The notes under the pieces were generated by a model. It had not been told where the DNA came from, did not search any database, and saw only the letters and a program-made list of their open reading frames with translations. From the NCBI GenBank assembly GCA_905181635.1, contig CAJIYM010000006.1:1-42487 (forward strand): DNA of 42,487 nucleotides, read 5' to 3'. This DNA comes from an uncultured Flavobacteriales bacterium. Lineage in GTDB: Bacteria; Bacteroidota; Bacteroidia; Flavobacteriales; BACL11. The translations under genes were made by a program, and so were the position numbers. Of this stretch, positions 25,634-35,011 are shown piece after piece (the stretch's first letter is position 1; every line of letters starts with the position of its first letter).

Positions 25634-26875
25634 ATGGAAGTAGAAAATTTAATTGAATCGTTTTCAGAGTTTAAAGAGGTTAAGAATATTGATCGTGAGA
25701 CTATGATGAACATCTTAGAGGATGTCTTTAAAACGGTATTGACTAAAAAGTATGATGAACAAGGAAATTTTGATGTCATTATTAATGTTGATAAAGGAGA
25801 TTTAGAAATTTGGAGAAATAGAGAGGTAGTTAAAGATGGTCAAGTTGAGATACCTATTGCGCAAATATCTTTGACTGATGCTTTGAAAATTGAAGATGAT
25901 TATGAGGTAGGAGAAGAAGTTTCTGAGCAAGTAAGTTTTGAATCAGAATTTGGTAGAAGGCAAGTACTTTCTATTCGTCAGCATTTAATGGCTCGTATTG
26001 CTGACCAGCATAGAGATGAGTTAATGAAGCGTTATGAAGAAAGAATTGGTGAAATTATTCATGGTGAAGTTTACCAAATCTGGAGAAATGAAATTTTATT
26101 ACAAGATGATGAAGGGAATGATTTGTCTTTACCTAAATTAGAGCAGATTCCTAGAGATTATTTCAAAAAAGGAGAGTCAGTAAGAGCAGTAATTAAAGAA
26201 GTAAGTCTTAAAAATAATAAAGCAAATATTGTTCTTTCTCGTATTGCACCAGAATTTATTGAACGTTTATTTGAACAAGAGGTTCCTGAAGTATTTGATG
26301 GTATTATAACAATTAAAAATGTAGTTAGAGTTCCTGGTGAAAGAGCTAAGGTAGCTGTAGAGTCGTACGACGATAGGATTGACCCTGTAGGTGCGTGTGT
26401 AGGAATGAAGGGCTCAAGAATTCATAGCATTGTTCGTGAGTTGAAGAATGAGAATATTGATGTTGTTAATTATACTGAAAATTCTCAATTGCTAATTACA
26501 AGAGCCTTGAATCCAGCAAAAATTACTTCTGTGAAATTAGATGATGAAAAAATGAGAGCAAGTGTATTTATGGCTGCTGATCAAGTTTCATTAGCAATAG
26601 GTCGAGGAGGACATAATATTAACTTAGCTGGGAAATTGTCAGGCTATGATATTGATGTATATAGAGATGCAGGTAGTTTTGAAGATGACGTTGCCATTGA
26701 TGAGTTTACAGATGAATTAGAATCGTGGGTAATTGATGCTTTAAAAGCGATTGGTTGTGATACAGCTAAAAGTGTGCTAGATATTTCAGCAAAAGACCTA
26801 GTATTAAGAACAGATCTAGAAATTGAAACTGTAGAAAGTATTCTGAGCGTCTTAAGTTCAGAGTTTGAAGATTAA
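25634..26875 (+). CDS. nusA: Transcription termination/antitermination factor NusA
   Basis: An RNA polymerase-binding elongation factor modulating pausing, termination and antitermination. The 413 residues hold the N-terminal RNAP-binding domain (1-130), an S1 domain (about 138-203), KH1 with GMKG (257-260) and KH2 with GRGG (323-326). A short C-terminal helix-hairpin-helix-like segment (about 355-413) ends in ESILSVLSSEFED. It is shorter than E. coli NusA, which has two acidic repeats, and is of ordinary length for Bacteroidetes. It is second in rimP-nusA-infB; NusA is known to autoregulate this operon in E. coli. Confidence 0.96.
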   Translation: MEVENLIESFSEFKEVKNIDRETMMNILEDVFKTVLTKKYDEQGNFDVIINVDKGDLEIWRNREVVKDGQVEIPIAQISLTDALKIEDDYEVGEEVSEQVSFESEFGRRQVLSIRQHLMARIADQHRDELMKRYEERIGEIIHGEVYQIWRNEILLQDDEGNDLSLPKLEQIPRDYFKKGESVRAVIKEVSLKNNKANIVLSRIAPEFIERLFEQEVPEVFDGIITIKNVVRVPGERAKVAVESYDDRIDPVGACVGMKGSRIHSIVRELKNENIDVVNYTENSQLLITRALNPAKITSVKLDDEKMRASVFMAADQVSLAIGRGGHNINLAGKLSGYDIDVYRDAGSFEDDVAIDEFTDELESWVIDALKAIGCDTAKSVLDISAKDLVLRTDLEIETVESILSVLSSEFED

Positions 26876-26894
26876 TAAAAATTAAGACCTAAGT

Positions 26895-29504
26895 ATGTCA
26901 GATAAAAAAAGCGTAAGGTTAAATAAGTTAGTTAAGGAATTTAATGTCAGTATTGACAGGATATATTCATTTCTTGAGGCAAAAGGTGTTGAGGATTTAA
27001 AGCCCAATACAAAAGTATCTCATGATATCTATATGGACTTGTTAGGCGAATTTGATTCTGAAAAGAAAGCAAAATTGTCAGCTGAGTTATTATCCAAAGA
27101 AAAAGAATTAGCTAAAGCTGAAGAGATCATTAAACAGCAAGAAGCAGAGGAAAAAGCTCAAAAAGCAGCTGAAGAGAAAATGAAAGTTCAGCTAGAGCTC
27201 AAATTAAAGAAGGAATCTGCTATTGCTGAAAAAGAAAAAGCACCTCCTAAAGATGAGGTAATAACAGCAAAAACAACAAAAAAAGAATTGAAAATTGTTG
27301 GTAAAGTTGATATTAAGCCAAAGAAGGCTGTTAAGGAAAAACTGGAAATACCTAAGGTTGTTGTAGATATTCCAAAAGAAGAAGAAAAACAAGATGAGCT
27401 TAAGAAAGTTGAAGGAATTATTAAAGCAACTGCTGGTAAGCTTAGGGGGGTTAAAGTAACCGGAAAAACAATAGATTTAACTCAGTTTAAGAAACCAGAA
27501 AAGGCTGAGAAAAAGAAAAGAGCAAGAATTGTTAAAACTAAGGTTGATCCTAAAAAGTTTAAAAAAACAGTAAGACCTGTTAAAAAAACAGTTGAAATCT
27601 CTCCAGAAGAGGCTCAAAAAAGAGTAAGAGAAACATTAGCTAAGTTGCAAGGAAGAGGAGGTAAAAAATCATCTGTAAGAAATAGAAAAGATAAAAGACA
27701 AGCGCATAGAGATGTCGCTGATGTTGAAAATCAGGAGAAAGTTGCAGGAGATCAAACAATAAAGATTGCGGAGTTTGCTACTGCAAGCGAGTTAGCAGTT
27801 TTAATGGATGTTGCTGTTACTGAGATTGTAACAACATGTATGGGTCTTGGTATGATGGTTAGTATGAACCAAAGGTTAGATGCTGAAACAATCCAAATGC
27901 TGGTAGAGGATTTTGGTTTTAAAGTTGAATTTGTAGGGGCTGATGTACAAGAATCTATTGAAGAGATTGTTGATACTGAGGATCAATTAGAAACCCGTGC
28001 TCCTATTATTACAATTATGGGACATGTTGATCATGGGAAAACTTCATTGATGGATTACATAAGAGAAACAAATGTAATTGCAGGAGAATCAGGTGGGATT
28101 ACACAACATATTGGGGCATATGAGGTGACATTAAAAAATGGAAAACAAATTTCATTCTTAGATACACCTGGTCATGAAGCGTTTACCGCAATGCGTGCAA
28201 GGGGAGCAAAAGTTACTGATATTGTAGTGGTTGTAGTAGCTGCGGATGATAGGGTGATGCCACAGACAAAGGAGGCGATTAGCCACGCTCAGGCGGCTGG
28301 GGTGCCTATTATTTTTGCAATCAATAAAATTGACCGACCAACGGCTGATACTGAAAAAATTAAAGGAGAATTAGCGGAAATGAATCTTCTTGTGGAGGAT
28401 TGGGGAGGAAAATATCAATCACAGGATATTTCAGCTAAGGTAGGAACTGGTGTTCCGGAAATTTTAGAGAAAATAATTCTAGAAGCTGAAATGCTTGATC
28501 TAAAAGCAAATCCTAATAGAAATGCTCAAGGAACAGTTATTGAAGCATCATTAGATAAAGGAAAAGGATACTTGTCTACTTTATTAGTGCAGAAGGGAAC
28601 ACTAAATGTAGGAGATTATGTTTTAGCAGGTTCTTATTCAGGTAAAGTTAAAGCCTTATTAGATGAAAGAGGAGAAACAAGGAATGAGGCAGGCCCTTCT
28701 ACTCCAGTTGTATTATTAGGACTCGATGGCGCGCCAACTGCAGGTGATGAATTCCATGTTATAGAAAGTGAGCAGGAAGCGAAAAAAATTGCTTCAAGAA
28801 GAGCTCAATTACAAAGAGAGCAAAGTGTAAGAACACAGAAACATTTAACTCTTGATGAAATTGGAAGAAGGATTGCTTTAGGTGGTTTTCAAGAAATTAA
28901 TGTTATTATTAAAGGGGATGTTGATGGTTCTATTGAAGCATTGTCTGATACTTTACAGCAACTTTCTACTGAGGAAATAAAAGTAAATATTATTCAAAAA
29001 GCAGTAGGTCAAATTTCAGAATCCGATGTGATGTTAGCTGCAGCCTCTGATGCAATTATTATTGGGTTCCAAGTTAGGCCGTCATTAAAAGCACGTAAAT
29101 TGGCAGAAGCTGAGCAAATTGATATTAGATTATATTCTATAATTTATAAAGCAATTGAAGAATTGAAATTAGCAATGGAAGGGATGCTTAGGCCTGATGT
29201 TGAAGAAAAAATTATTTGTAATATTGAAATTAGAGAGACCTTTAAAATTTCTAAGATTGGTACTATTGCTGGTTGTATGGTACTAGATGGGTCGTTAACA
29301 AGACAAACAGGTGTAAGACTTATTCGTGATGGAGTTGTAGTTTACACTGGTAAATTATCATCATTAAAACGTTTCAAGGATGATGTTAATGAAGTGAAAA
29401 AAGGATTTGAATGCGGTATGTCAATAGAAAACTTTAATGATCTTAAGGTAGGTGATATTATTGAAGGATATGAAGAGGTAGAAGTTAAAAGAGTGTTAAA
29501 ATAA
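26895..29504 (+). CDS. infB: Translation initiation factor IF-2
   Basis: A GTPase that brings initiator tRNA to the 30S subunit. 869 residues: an N-terminal IF2N domain ([20 protein letters not shown]), a long Lys/Glu/Ala-rich linker (about 55-270), a second IF2N domain (about 290-345), then the G domain with G1 GHVDHGKTS (376-384), G3 DTPGHEAF (from 423) and G4 NKID (477-480). IF-2 domains II to IV follow, ending in [16 protein letters not shown]. The length is typical. The 19-nt gap after nusA suggests one operon. Confidence 0.97.
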   Translation: MSDKKSVRLNKLVKEFNVSIDRIYSFLEAKGVEDLKPNTKVSHDIYMDLLGEFDSEKKAKLSAELLSKEKELAKAEEIIKQQEAEEKAQKAAEEKMKVQLELKLKKESAIAEKEKAPPKDEVITAKTTKKELKIVGKVDIKPKKAVKEKLEIPKVVVDIPKEEEKQDELKKVEGIIKATAGKLRGVKVTGKTIDLTQFKKPEKAEKKKRARIVKTKVDPKKFKKTVRPVKKTVEISPEEAQKRVRETLAKLQGRGGKKSSVRNRKDKRQAHRDVADVENQEKVAGDQTIKIAEFATASELAVLMDVAVTEIVTTCMGLGMMVSMNQRLDAETIQMLVEDFGFKVEFVGADVQESIEEIVDTEDQLETRAPIITIMGHVDHGKTSLMDYIRETNVIAGESGGITQHIGAYEVTLKNGKQISFLDTPGHEAFTAMRARGAKVTDIVVVVVAADDRVMPQTKEAISHAQAAGVPIIFAINKIDRPTADTEKIKGELAEMNLLVEDWGGKYQSQDISAKVGTGVPEILEKIILEAEMLDLKANPNRNAQGTVIEASLDKGKGYLSTLLVQKGTLNVGDYVLAGSYSGKVKALLDERGETRNEAGPSTPVVLLGLDGAPTAGDEFHVIESEQEAKKIASRRAQLQREQSVRTQKHLTLDEIGRRIALGGFQEINVIIKGDVDGSIEALSDTLQQLSTEEIKVNIIQKAVGQISESDVMLAAASDAIIIGFQVRPSLKARKLAEAEQIDIRLYSIIYKAIEELKLAMEGMLRPDVEEKIICNIEIRETFKISKIGTIAGCMVLDGSLTRQTGVRLIRDGVVVYTGKLSSLKRFKDDVNEVKKGFECGMSIENFNDLKVGDIIEGYEEVEVKRVLK

Positions 29505-29508
29505 ATAC

Positions 29509-29919
29509 TTATTTTTTTAACTGAGAAAAATTAATAATCTCAGGAACAGGATAAGCACCAGGAAAGTTTTTACTTATCTGGTGCTTTATTTTTATAGCCT
29601 CTAGTTTTGTTCTAAAGTTTCCTACTAGTACTCTATAGTAGGGCGCTTCATATTCTAAATAAGTAGGGATATTAGGATAAAGCTTAATGAAATCGATTTT
29701 TAATTGAGTTATTTCTTTTTGTTTTGCTTTAAAAAGCAGCTGTACACGCCAACCTTCCACTCCATTTTTGGCTTTTAAAATGTTTTCGTATTTATTAAAT
29801 AAGGCATCTATGCCTTGTTCATTTACACTAGTAATCACGTTATTTTCATTAAGAGTAGTATCTGTTTGTGCTGCTAAAATAAAAGGAAAAGCAATAAATA
29901 TTAATAGTATTTTTTTCAT
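29509..29919 (-). CDS. SPOR-domain exported protein
   Basis: A small 136-residue protein with a signal peptide (MKKILLIFIAFPFILAAQ) and a C-terminal SPOR-like domain from about residue 55. WRVQLLFKAKQKEI, then YLEYEAPYYRVLVGNFRTKLEA and a final helix are typical. SPOR domains bind denuded peptidoglycan glycan strands, so a periplasmic role at the cell wall is likely. It ends 5 nt from the infB stop, convergent, and is divergent from pabB. Its minus-strand -7 box (29924-29931) ends only 4 nt before the ATG. Confidence 0.85.
   Translation of the reverse strand: MKKILLIFIAFPFILAAQTDTTLNENNVITSVNEQGIDALFNKYENILKAKNGVEGWRVQLLFKAKQKEITQLKIDFIKLYPNIPTYLEYEAPYYRVLVGNFRTKLEAIKIKHQISKNFPGAYPVPEIINFSQLKK
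29553..29596 (+). terminator. Possible infB terminator inside the antisense SPOR gene
   Basis: AAGCACCAG (29553-29561) pairs with CTGGTGCTT (29578-29586), 9 bp with a 16-nt loop, and a T-rich tail (TTTATTTTTAT) follows. It lies 49 nt after the infB stop on the plus strand, within the convergent SPOR gene. Confidence 0.45.
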
Positions 29920-29923
29920 CCTT

Positions 29924-29931
29924 CAAAAATA
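29924..29931 (-). promoter_or_regulatory. -7 box of the SPOR gene, next to its start codon
   Basis: On the minus strand the octamer TATTTTTG fits TAnnTTTG. Only GAAGG-like bases (4 nt) separate it from the ATG, implying a leaderless or nearly leaderless mRNA if it is used. Confidence 0.4.
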
Positions 29932-29956
29932 TAAAATAAAATGAGTTTGCTTTTCC

Positions 29957-29964
29957 TATTTTTG
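29957..29964 (+). promoter_or_regulatory. -7 box of pabB, next to its start codon
   Basis: TATTTTTG fits TAnnTTTG and ends 4 nt before the GTG start of pabB. No -33 box is evident. If used, transcription would begin at or just inside the start codon. Confidence 0.4.
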
Positions 29965-29968
29965 CAGA

Positions 29969-31276
29969 GTGAGATTTTTGTATACATTTAATGTTGATAG
30001 GCCAAGTGAGTTAATTAAGTTATTGCTTTATAAAAGCCAGTTGCTTAATTATATTAGCGTATTGGATTCTAATAACAAGAGCAATTATAACAGCTTACCT
30101 GCTGATTATATTAATTACGATTTGATTGCAGGTGTCGATGCTCTTGAAGTGCTTAATTTTGATAGTTACTCGTTTAATGCTTTACAAAATTTTCATGACA
30201 AACATAAGGATTGGTTATTTGGCTATCTTTCTTATGACTTGAAGAATGAAGTAGAGCAATTAACTTCTAATAATGATGATGGAATAAAAGCAGACAGTTT
30301 ATCTTTCTTTATTCCTAAATATGTATTGCTGTTAAAAGGTAATACATTGGAGGTTAAAAGCTATGAAAGTAAGGCAGATTGTCAGCAATTTTTAGATTGT
30401 CAGCAACTAGATTGGAAGGACATAAGCAATGTGGTCCAGTTAAAGCCAAGAGTTAGTAAAGAAAAATATTTAGAAAAAATTGGAGTGATTAAAAAGCATA
30501 TTCAAAGAGGTGATATTTATGAATTAAATTATTGTCAGGAGTTTTTTTCTGAGCAAGTAATACTTAATCCACAGCATGTATTTCTGCAATTAAATAAAAA
30601 TTCAAAAACTCCTTTCGCATCTTTTTTAAAATTAAACGATTTGAATGTAATGTGTGCTAGCCCTGAGCGATTTATTAAAAAATCAGGAAATAAAATTATC
30701 TCACAACCGATTAAGGGAACAAGAAAAAGAGGGAAGGATTTAAATGAAGATAATGTCTTGAGAAATGAACTTGTTGAGAGTGAGAAAGAAATTTCAGAAA
30801 ATGTAATGATTGTTGATTTGGTAAGGAATGATTTGTCAATTACAGCTAGTAAGGCAAGTGTAAAGGTTGAGGAATTATGTGGGATTTATACTTTTAAAAA
30901 AGTACATCAGATGATTAGTACCATTTCCTCAAAGGTGGATGATAAAAAAAATTTTAGTCAAATACTAAAATCAGTTTTCCCTATGGGTTCCATGACGGGC
31001 GTCCCTAAACTTAGAGCAATGGAACTCATAGAACAATTAGAGGAATTTAAAAGAGGAATTTTTTCTGGAGCGATTGGTTATATTACTCCTCAAGGAGATT
31101 TTGATTTTAATGTTGTTATCAGAACTATTTTGTATAATGCGACTACAAAATACTTGTCAGTGGCTGTTGGAGGTGCAATTACGATTAAATCGGATGCAAA
31201 TGAGGAATATGAGGAGTGTTTGGTAAAGGTTAGGCCCATTTTTGAGGTGTTAAATTTTCAATTTGATGAAAAATAA
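29969..31276 (+). CDS. pabB: Aminodeoxychorismate synthase component I (PabB-like)
   Basis: Converts chorismate with ammonia to 4-amino-4-deoxychorismate for folate synthesis. The 435-residue protein has the chorismate-binding fold: YELNYCQEFF, the PIKGT motif (247-251), MIVDLVRNDLS, FPMGSMTGVPKLRAMELIE and GAIGYITPQGDFDFNVVIRT. The Lys in PIKGT marks PabB; TrpE usually has PIAGT. It starts with GTG, supported by the N-terminal FLYTFNVDRPSEL. No glutaminase (PabA) or lyase (PabC) is adjacent. It is first of an operon with tilS (11-nt overlap), the small membrane protein, dsbD and the M42 peptidase. Confidence 0.9.
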   Translation: MRFLYTFNVDRPSELIKLLLYKSQLLNYISVLDSNNKSNYNSLPADYINYDLIAGVDALEVLNFDSYSFNALQNFHDKHKDWLFGYLSYDLKNEVEQLTSNNDDGIKADSLSFFIPKYVLLLKGNTLEVKSYESKADCQQFLDCQQLDWKDISNVVQLKPRVSKEKYLEKIGVIKKHIQRGDIYELNYCQEFFSEQVILNPQHVFLQLNKNSKTPFASFLKLNDLNVMCASPERFIKKSGNKIISQPIKGTRKRGKDLNEDNVLRNELVESEKEISENVMIVDLVRNDLSITASKASVKVEELCGIYTFKKVHQMISTISSKVDDKKNFSQILKSVFPMGSMTGVPKLRAMELIEQLEEFKRGIFSGAIGYITPQGDFDFNVVIRTILYNATTKYLSVAVGGAITIKSDANEEYEECLVKVRPIFEVLNFQFDEK

Positions 31277-32567
31277 AGTACAGCATTTTATTACTGAAAA
31301 ATCTCTTTTTAAAAAAAAAGATAAGCTTATTCTAGCTATAAGCGGTGGCGCTGATAGTATTTGTTTAATGCATGTTTTATTAGCATTAGGGTATTCATTT
31401 GAATTAGCTCATTGTAATTTTAATTTGAGAGAAAAAGAGTCGGATGCTGACGAAAATTTTGTTATAGGGTTAGCAAAAAAACACCAATTAAAAATCCATG
31501 TAAAACAGTTTGATACTTTAGCTTATGCTGATGAAAATAAGATTTCTACACAAATGGCAGCTCGTGATTTAAGATATGCTTGGTTTGAGAAATTACTGGT
31601 TAAGTCAAGTGCTAAATACTTAGCCATTGCTCATCATGCTAATGATGATGTAGAAACCTTTTTTATTAATTTAGTAAGAGGGTCGGGGTTAAAAGGTTTC
31701 TTGGGGATTAAAGAGAAAAATAATGCGATTGTTAGGCCTTTACTTTTTGTTTCGCGATTAGAAATTGAGCAATATCTAAAAGAAAGAGGCTTAGTTTTTC
31801 GAGAGGATAGCAGTAATGCTTCTGTGAAGTATTTACGAAATAAAATTAGGCATGAGTTAATACCTTTGTTGTCAGAGATGAATCCAAGTATTCAGCAAAC
31901 GGTAAAAGATGAGATGAGAATTTTGGAAGATGTTTCTCAGATCTATGCTTGCAAAGTTAAAGAAGTAAGAAAGGATTTAATTCAAGAAAAAAATGGAATT
32001 GTGAAGTTTGAGATTGCAGAATTATTAGCACTTAATCCTCTGCACAGCTATTTATATGAATTATTATCTCCTTATGGGTTCTTTAATGTAGAGCCAATTT
32101 CAAAAGCACTTCAAGGACAAAGTGGTAAACAGTTTTTTTCTGCAACCCATCAGTTAGTAGTGGACAGAGAAAACATCTTTATTTCTCGTTTAAATAAAGA
32201 TATTGAGGCTTTTGAAATTACTAAAAAAACTACAAGTTTAGTTCATCCGCTAGATATAAAATTTAAAGTTACAGCTGATAAAACTATTATTTATGATAAC
32301 GATATTGCTCAATTGGATTTTGAAAAGTTAAAATTTCCTTTAACTTTACGAAAGTGGAAACAAGGAGATAAGTTCATGCCATTAGGAATGAAGAGATTTA
32401 AAAAATTAAGTAATTTTTTTATTGACAATAAATTTTCAATTATAGATAAGCAAGAGCAGTGGTTGTTATGTTCTGATGTTGATGTGGTATGGCTGGTGGG
32501 ATCCAGGATTGATGAAAGGTATAAGCTAGAAAGCAATACAAAAAAAGTGTACATTGCACAACTTTAA
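31266..32567 (+). CDS. tilS: tRNA(Ile)-lysidine synthase
   Basis: Converts C34 of the CAU-anticodon tRNA-Ile2 to lysidine so that it reads AUA. The 433-residue length is normal. The PP-loop SGGADS (26-31) is present, with HCNFNLR and the LRxxRxxWF-like segment. The C-terminal TilS domain includes LTLRKWKQGDKFMPLGMKR and LVGSRIDERYKL. The ATG at 31266 is chosen; a TTG just upstream (31263) is also in frame. It overlaps pabB by 11 nt. Its possible substrate tRNA is at 5558-5631. Confidence 0.95.
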   Translation: MKNKVQHFITEKSLFKKKDKLILAISGGADSICLMHVLLALGYSFELAHCNFNLREKESDADENFVIGLAKKHQLKIHVKQFDTLAYADENKISTQMAARDLRYAWFEKLLVKSSAKYLAIAHHANDDVETFFINLVRGSGLKGFLGIKEKNNAIVRPLLFVSRLEIEQYLKERGLVFREDSSNASVKYLRNKIRHELIPLLSEMNPSIQQTVKDEMRILEDVSQIYACKVKEVRKDLIQEKNGIVKFEIAELLALNPLHSYLYELLSPYGFFNVEPISKALQGQSGKQFFSATHQLVVDRENIFISRLNKDIEAFEITKKTTSLVHPLDIKFKVTADKTIIYDNDIAQLDFEKLKFPLTLRKWKQGDKFMPLGMKRFKKLSNFFIDNKFSIIDKQEQWLLCSDVDVVWLVGSRIDERYKLESNTKKVYIAQL

Positions 32568-32579
32568 ATTTATAGAGGT

Positions 32580-33056
32580 ATGTCAGAGTTTAATTTTATA
32601 GAAAAACAATATTTGGGGCTTAATAAAATGTCACTTAGCAGAAGAATGTCATTGGCAATTTTTTGTTTAGTTGCTTATTATTGGAGAGAAAATAATGATA
32701 AGGCTGGAGAGCTTTACTTCTTTATTGGGATAGGAATAATGGTCATTTCAATATTACTATTATTTATTCTTCATTTTGAAACTAAAGTGAAAAACGGAAG
32801 TATCATTCTAGATGGGCTTTGGACTTCCAGAAAAATAAAAATTGATACAGCAAGTATTGTATCTGTTAAAAACGTAAAATATAGCAAATATTTTTTGAAT
32901 CGTTCCGTTTACAATTTGCATATAAAGGGAACAATTCGATTTTATACAAGAGGGATTGATGCTGTTGAACTAATTGATAAGGATGGTTTGATCTATCTTA
33001 TAGGTAGTCAAAAATCGGAAGAATTAACAAGAGTAATACAAGATAAATTAAAATGA
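32580..33056 (+). CDS. Small membrane protein of unknown function
   Basis: I do not recognise a named family. 158 residues with two closely spaced hydrophobic segments (about 24-36 and 46-64, YFFIGIGIMVISILLLFIL), followed by a C-terminal beta-rich soluble part (residues 70-158: GSIILDGLWTSRKIKID, then YNLHIKGTIRFYTRG, then LIYLIGSQKSEELTRVI). The tail resembles a PH-like bacterial domain of the kind that often follows two helices, but this is inferred from pattern only. The stop overlaps the dsbD start by 4 nt (ATGA), and tilS ends 12 nt upstream, so it belongs to that operon. Confidence 0.75.
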   Translation: MSEFNFIEKQYLGLNKMSLSRRMSLAIFCLVAYYWRENNDKAGELYFFIGIGIMVISILLLFILHFETKVKNGSIILDGLWTSRKIKIDTASIVSVKNVKYSKYFLNRSVYNLHIKGTIRFYTRGIDAVELIDKDGLIYLIGSQKSEELTRVIQDKLK

Positions 33057-34993
33057 CAATGAAGAAAATTTTCATCCTATTTTTTACACTTCTGAGTGTG
33101 ATTACATCAGCACAAATTTTCACTCCTGTTTCTTGGGATTTTTCTCAAAAACAGGTGTCGGATAATGAAATTGAATTACAGTTCAAAGCAACTATTGATG
33201 ATGATTGGTATTTGTATTCTCAATTTATTGAGGATGATGGACCTGTACCTACAGAGTTTACCTTTACAACACAAGGAGGTTATTCATTAGTTGGAATTCC
33301 TGAAGAAGGAGAGCCAATTGAAGAATTTGATCCTAATTTTGATATGATTTTAAAATACTTTAAAAATGAAGCTATTTTCACGCAAATAGTACAAGTTTCG
33401 TCAGTTGAAGATTTTAGCTTAGATGGGAATGTTTACTTTATGGTATGTGATGAAGCTCAATGTTTACCACCTGAAGAGGTAGAGTTTTCTTTTGAAATAA
33501 AAGGTGTTGATGGGGGTGTTATTCTTGAAGATACAAAAAATACTTCTGATGAAAAAGAAGGAAAAAGTATGTGGGCACTCTTTTTTATTGCCTTTATAAG
33601 TGGTTTTGCGGCACTGTTAACTCCTTGTGTTTTCCCTATGATACCTATGACGGTTTCTTTTTTCACTAAGCAGTCCAAAACAAAAGCGCAAGGAATTGCA
33701 AATGCTATTATTTACGGACTTTCTATTATTGCAATTTATGTTGCTCTAGGAGTTGGTGTTTCTTCAGTATTTGGGGCTGATGCTTTAAATAATATGGCGA
33801 CTAATGTTTATTTTAATATTGGATTTTTTATATTGTTGATTGTTTTTGCAGCTTCTTTTTTAGGGGCTTTTGAAATTCAATTACCATCCTCTTGGACAAA
33901 CAAAAGTGTTGAGGCGGAAGGGAAGGGAGGTTTGATTGGCATCTTCTTTATGGCTTTCACTTTAGCTTTAGTTTCTTTTTCTTGCACAGGACCAATTGTA
34001 GGGACTTTACTGGTTGAAGCCGCAACAGGAGGGTATATGGGCCCAATTATTGGTATGCTCGGTTTTTCATTAGCCATTGCCTTACCATTTGCTTTATTTG
34101 CAGCCTTCCCAGGTTGGTTAAACTCTTTACCTCAATCAGGAGGATGGCTAAATTCAGTAAAAGTAACTTTAGGATTTTTAGAAATTGCATTAGCTTTCAA
34201 ATTCTTGTCGAATGCGGATTTAGTAATGCAGACTCATTGGTTGGAACGCGAGTTATTTATTGCAATATGGATTATGATTTTTGGACTTCTGACTATGTAC
34301 TTGCTAGGATTCTTAAAGTTTGCCCATGATTCGGATTTAAAATATGTTTCTGTTGGTCGTTTGAGTGCTGCTATTTTAACTGGTACTTTAACTTTGTACA
34401 TGATTCCTGGTATGTGGGGAGCGCCATTGAAGATAATTAATGCTTTTCCACCACCTATGCAATACAGTGAATCTCCATATGGTGTTGGAAATTCTCAAGA
34501 AGGTAATGCTTTTTCAGTTCATGAAGAAGATGGTCAGCATTTAGGGCCTCAAGGAATTCTTGTTTTTCATGATTATGATATGGGAATGGTTCATGCTAAA
34601 AAAATAAATAAGCCCGTGGTATTGGATTTTACAGGACACGCATGTGTGAATTGTCGTAAGATGGAAGAACAAGTTTGGTCAGCTGAAAATGTTAAGAATA
34701 CGCTAGCTAATGATGTGGTCTTAATTTCATTATATGTTGATGAAAGAATTGACCTTCCAAAGGAGCAGCAGTACGAAACGACAATGGCAGGAAAAACTAA
34801 AAAAGTAAAAACCACTGGAGATAAATGGATGGTATTGCAAGCCAATAATTACGGGACTAATTCACAACCGTACTATGTGTTTTTAAATCATGATGAAGAA
34901 CCATTAGTCGAAAATGCCAACTACCAAGATTATGGGACAGTAGATTTGTTTACTGATTGGCTAAACAGAGGTCTCCAACAATTTAATAAATAG
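33053..34993 (+). CDS. dsbD: Thiol:disulfide interchange protein DsbD
   Basis: Carries reducing power from cytosolic thioredoxin across the inner membrane to periplasmic proteins. 646 residues in the classical layout: a signal peptide (MKKIFILFFTLLSVITSAQ), a periplasmic alpha domain with the Cys132/Cys137 pair, and a membrane domain with about eight helices. Its two Cys are Cys192 (LLTPCVFPMIP) and Cys311 (SFSCTGP). A C-terminal thioredoxin-like domain with CVNC (531-534) completes it. All three redox pairs are intact. Two starts are possible, 33053 and 33059 (ATGACAATG); the second fits the signal peptide slightly better. It overlaps the small membrane protein gene by 4 nt. Confidence 0.94.
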   Translation: MTMKKIFILFFTLLSVITSAQIFTPVSWDFSQKQVSDNEIELQFKATIDDDWYLYSQFIEDDGPVPTEFTFTTQGGYSLVGIPEEGEPIEEFDPNFDMILKYFKNEAIFTQIVQVSSVEDFSLDGNVYFMVCDEAQCLPPEEVEFSFEIKGVDGGVILEDTKNTSDEKEGKSMWALFFIAFISGFAALLTPCVFPMIPMTVSFFTKQSKTKAQGIANAIIYGLSIIAIYVALGVGVSSVFGADALNNMATNVYFNIGFFILLIVFAASFLGAFEIQLPSSWTNKSVEAEGKGGLIGIFFMAFTLALVSFSCTGPIVGTLLVEAATGGYMGPIIGMLGFSLAIALPFALFAAFPGWLNSLPQSGGWLNSVKVTLGFLEIALAFKFLSNADLVMQTHWLERELFIAIWIMIFGLLTMYLLGFLKFAHDSDLKYVSVGRLSAAILTGTLTLYMIPGMWGAPLKIINAFPPPMQYSESPYGVGNSQEGNAFSVHEEDGQHLGPQGILVFHDYDMGMVHAKKINKPVVLDFTGHACVNCRKMEEQVWSAENVKNTLANDVVLISLYVDERIDLPKEQQYETTMAGKTKKVKTTGDKWMVLQANNYGTNSQPYYVFLNHDEEPLVENANYQDYGTVDLFTDWLNRGLQQFNK

Positions 34994-35011
34994 AAATATA
35001 AAACTTAAATA

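Noticed and set aside
27204..27392. 62-codon minus-strand open frame rich in Phe
   Set aside because: It is the reverse complement of the Lys/Glu-rich IF-2 linker.
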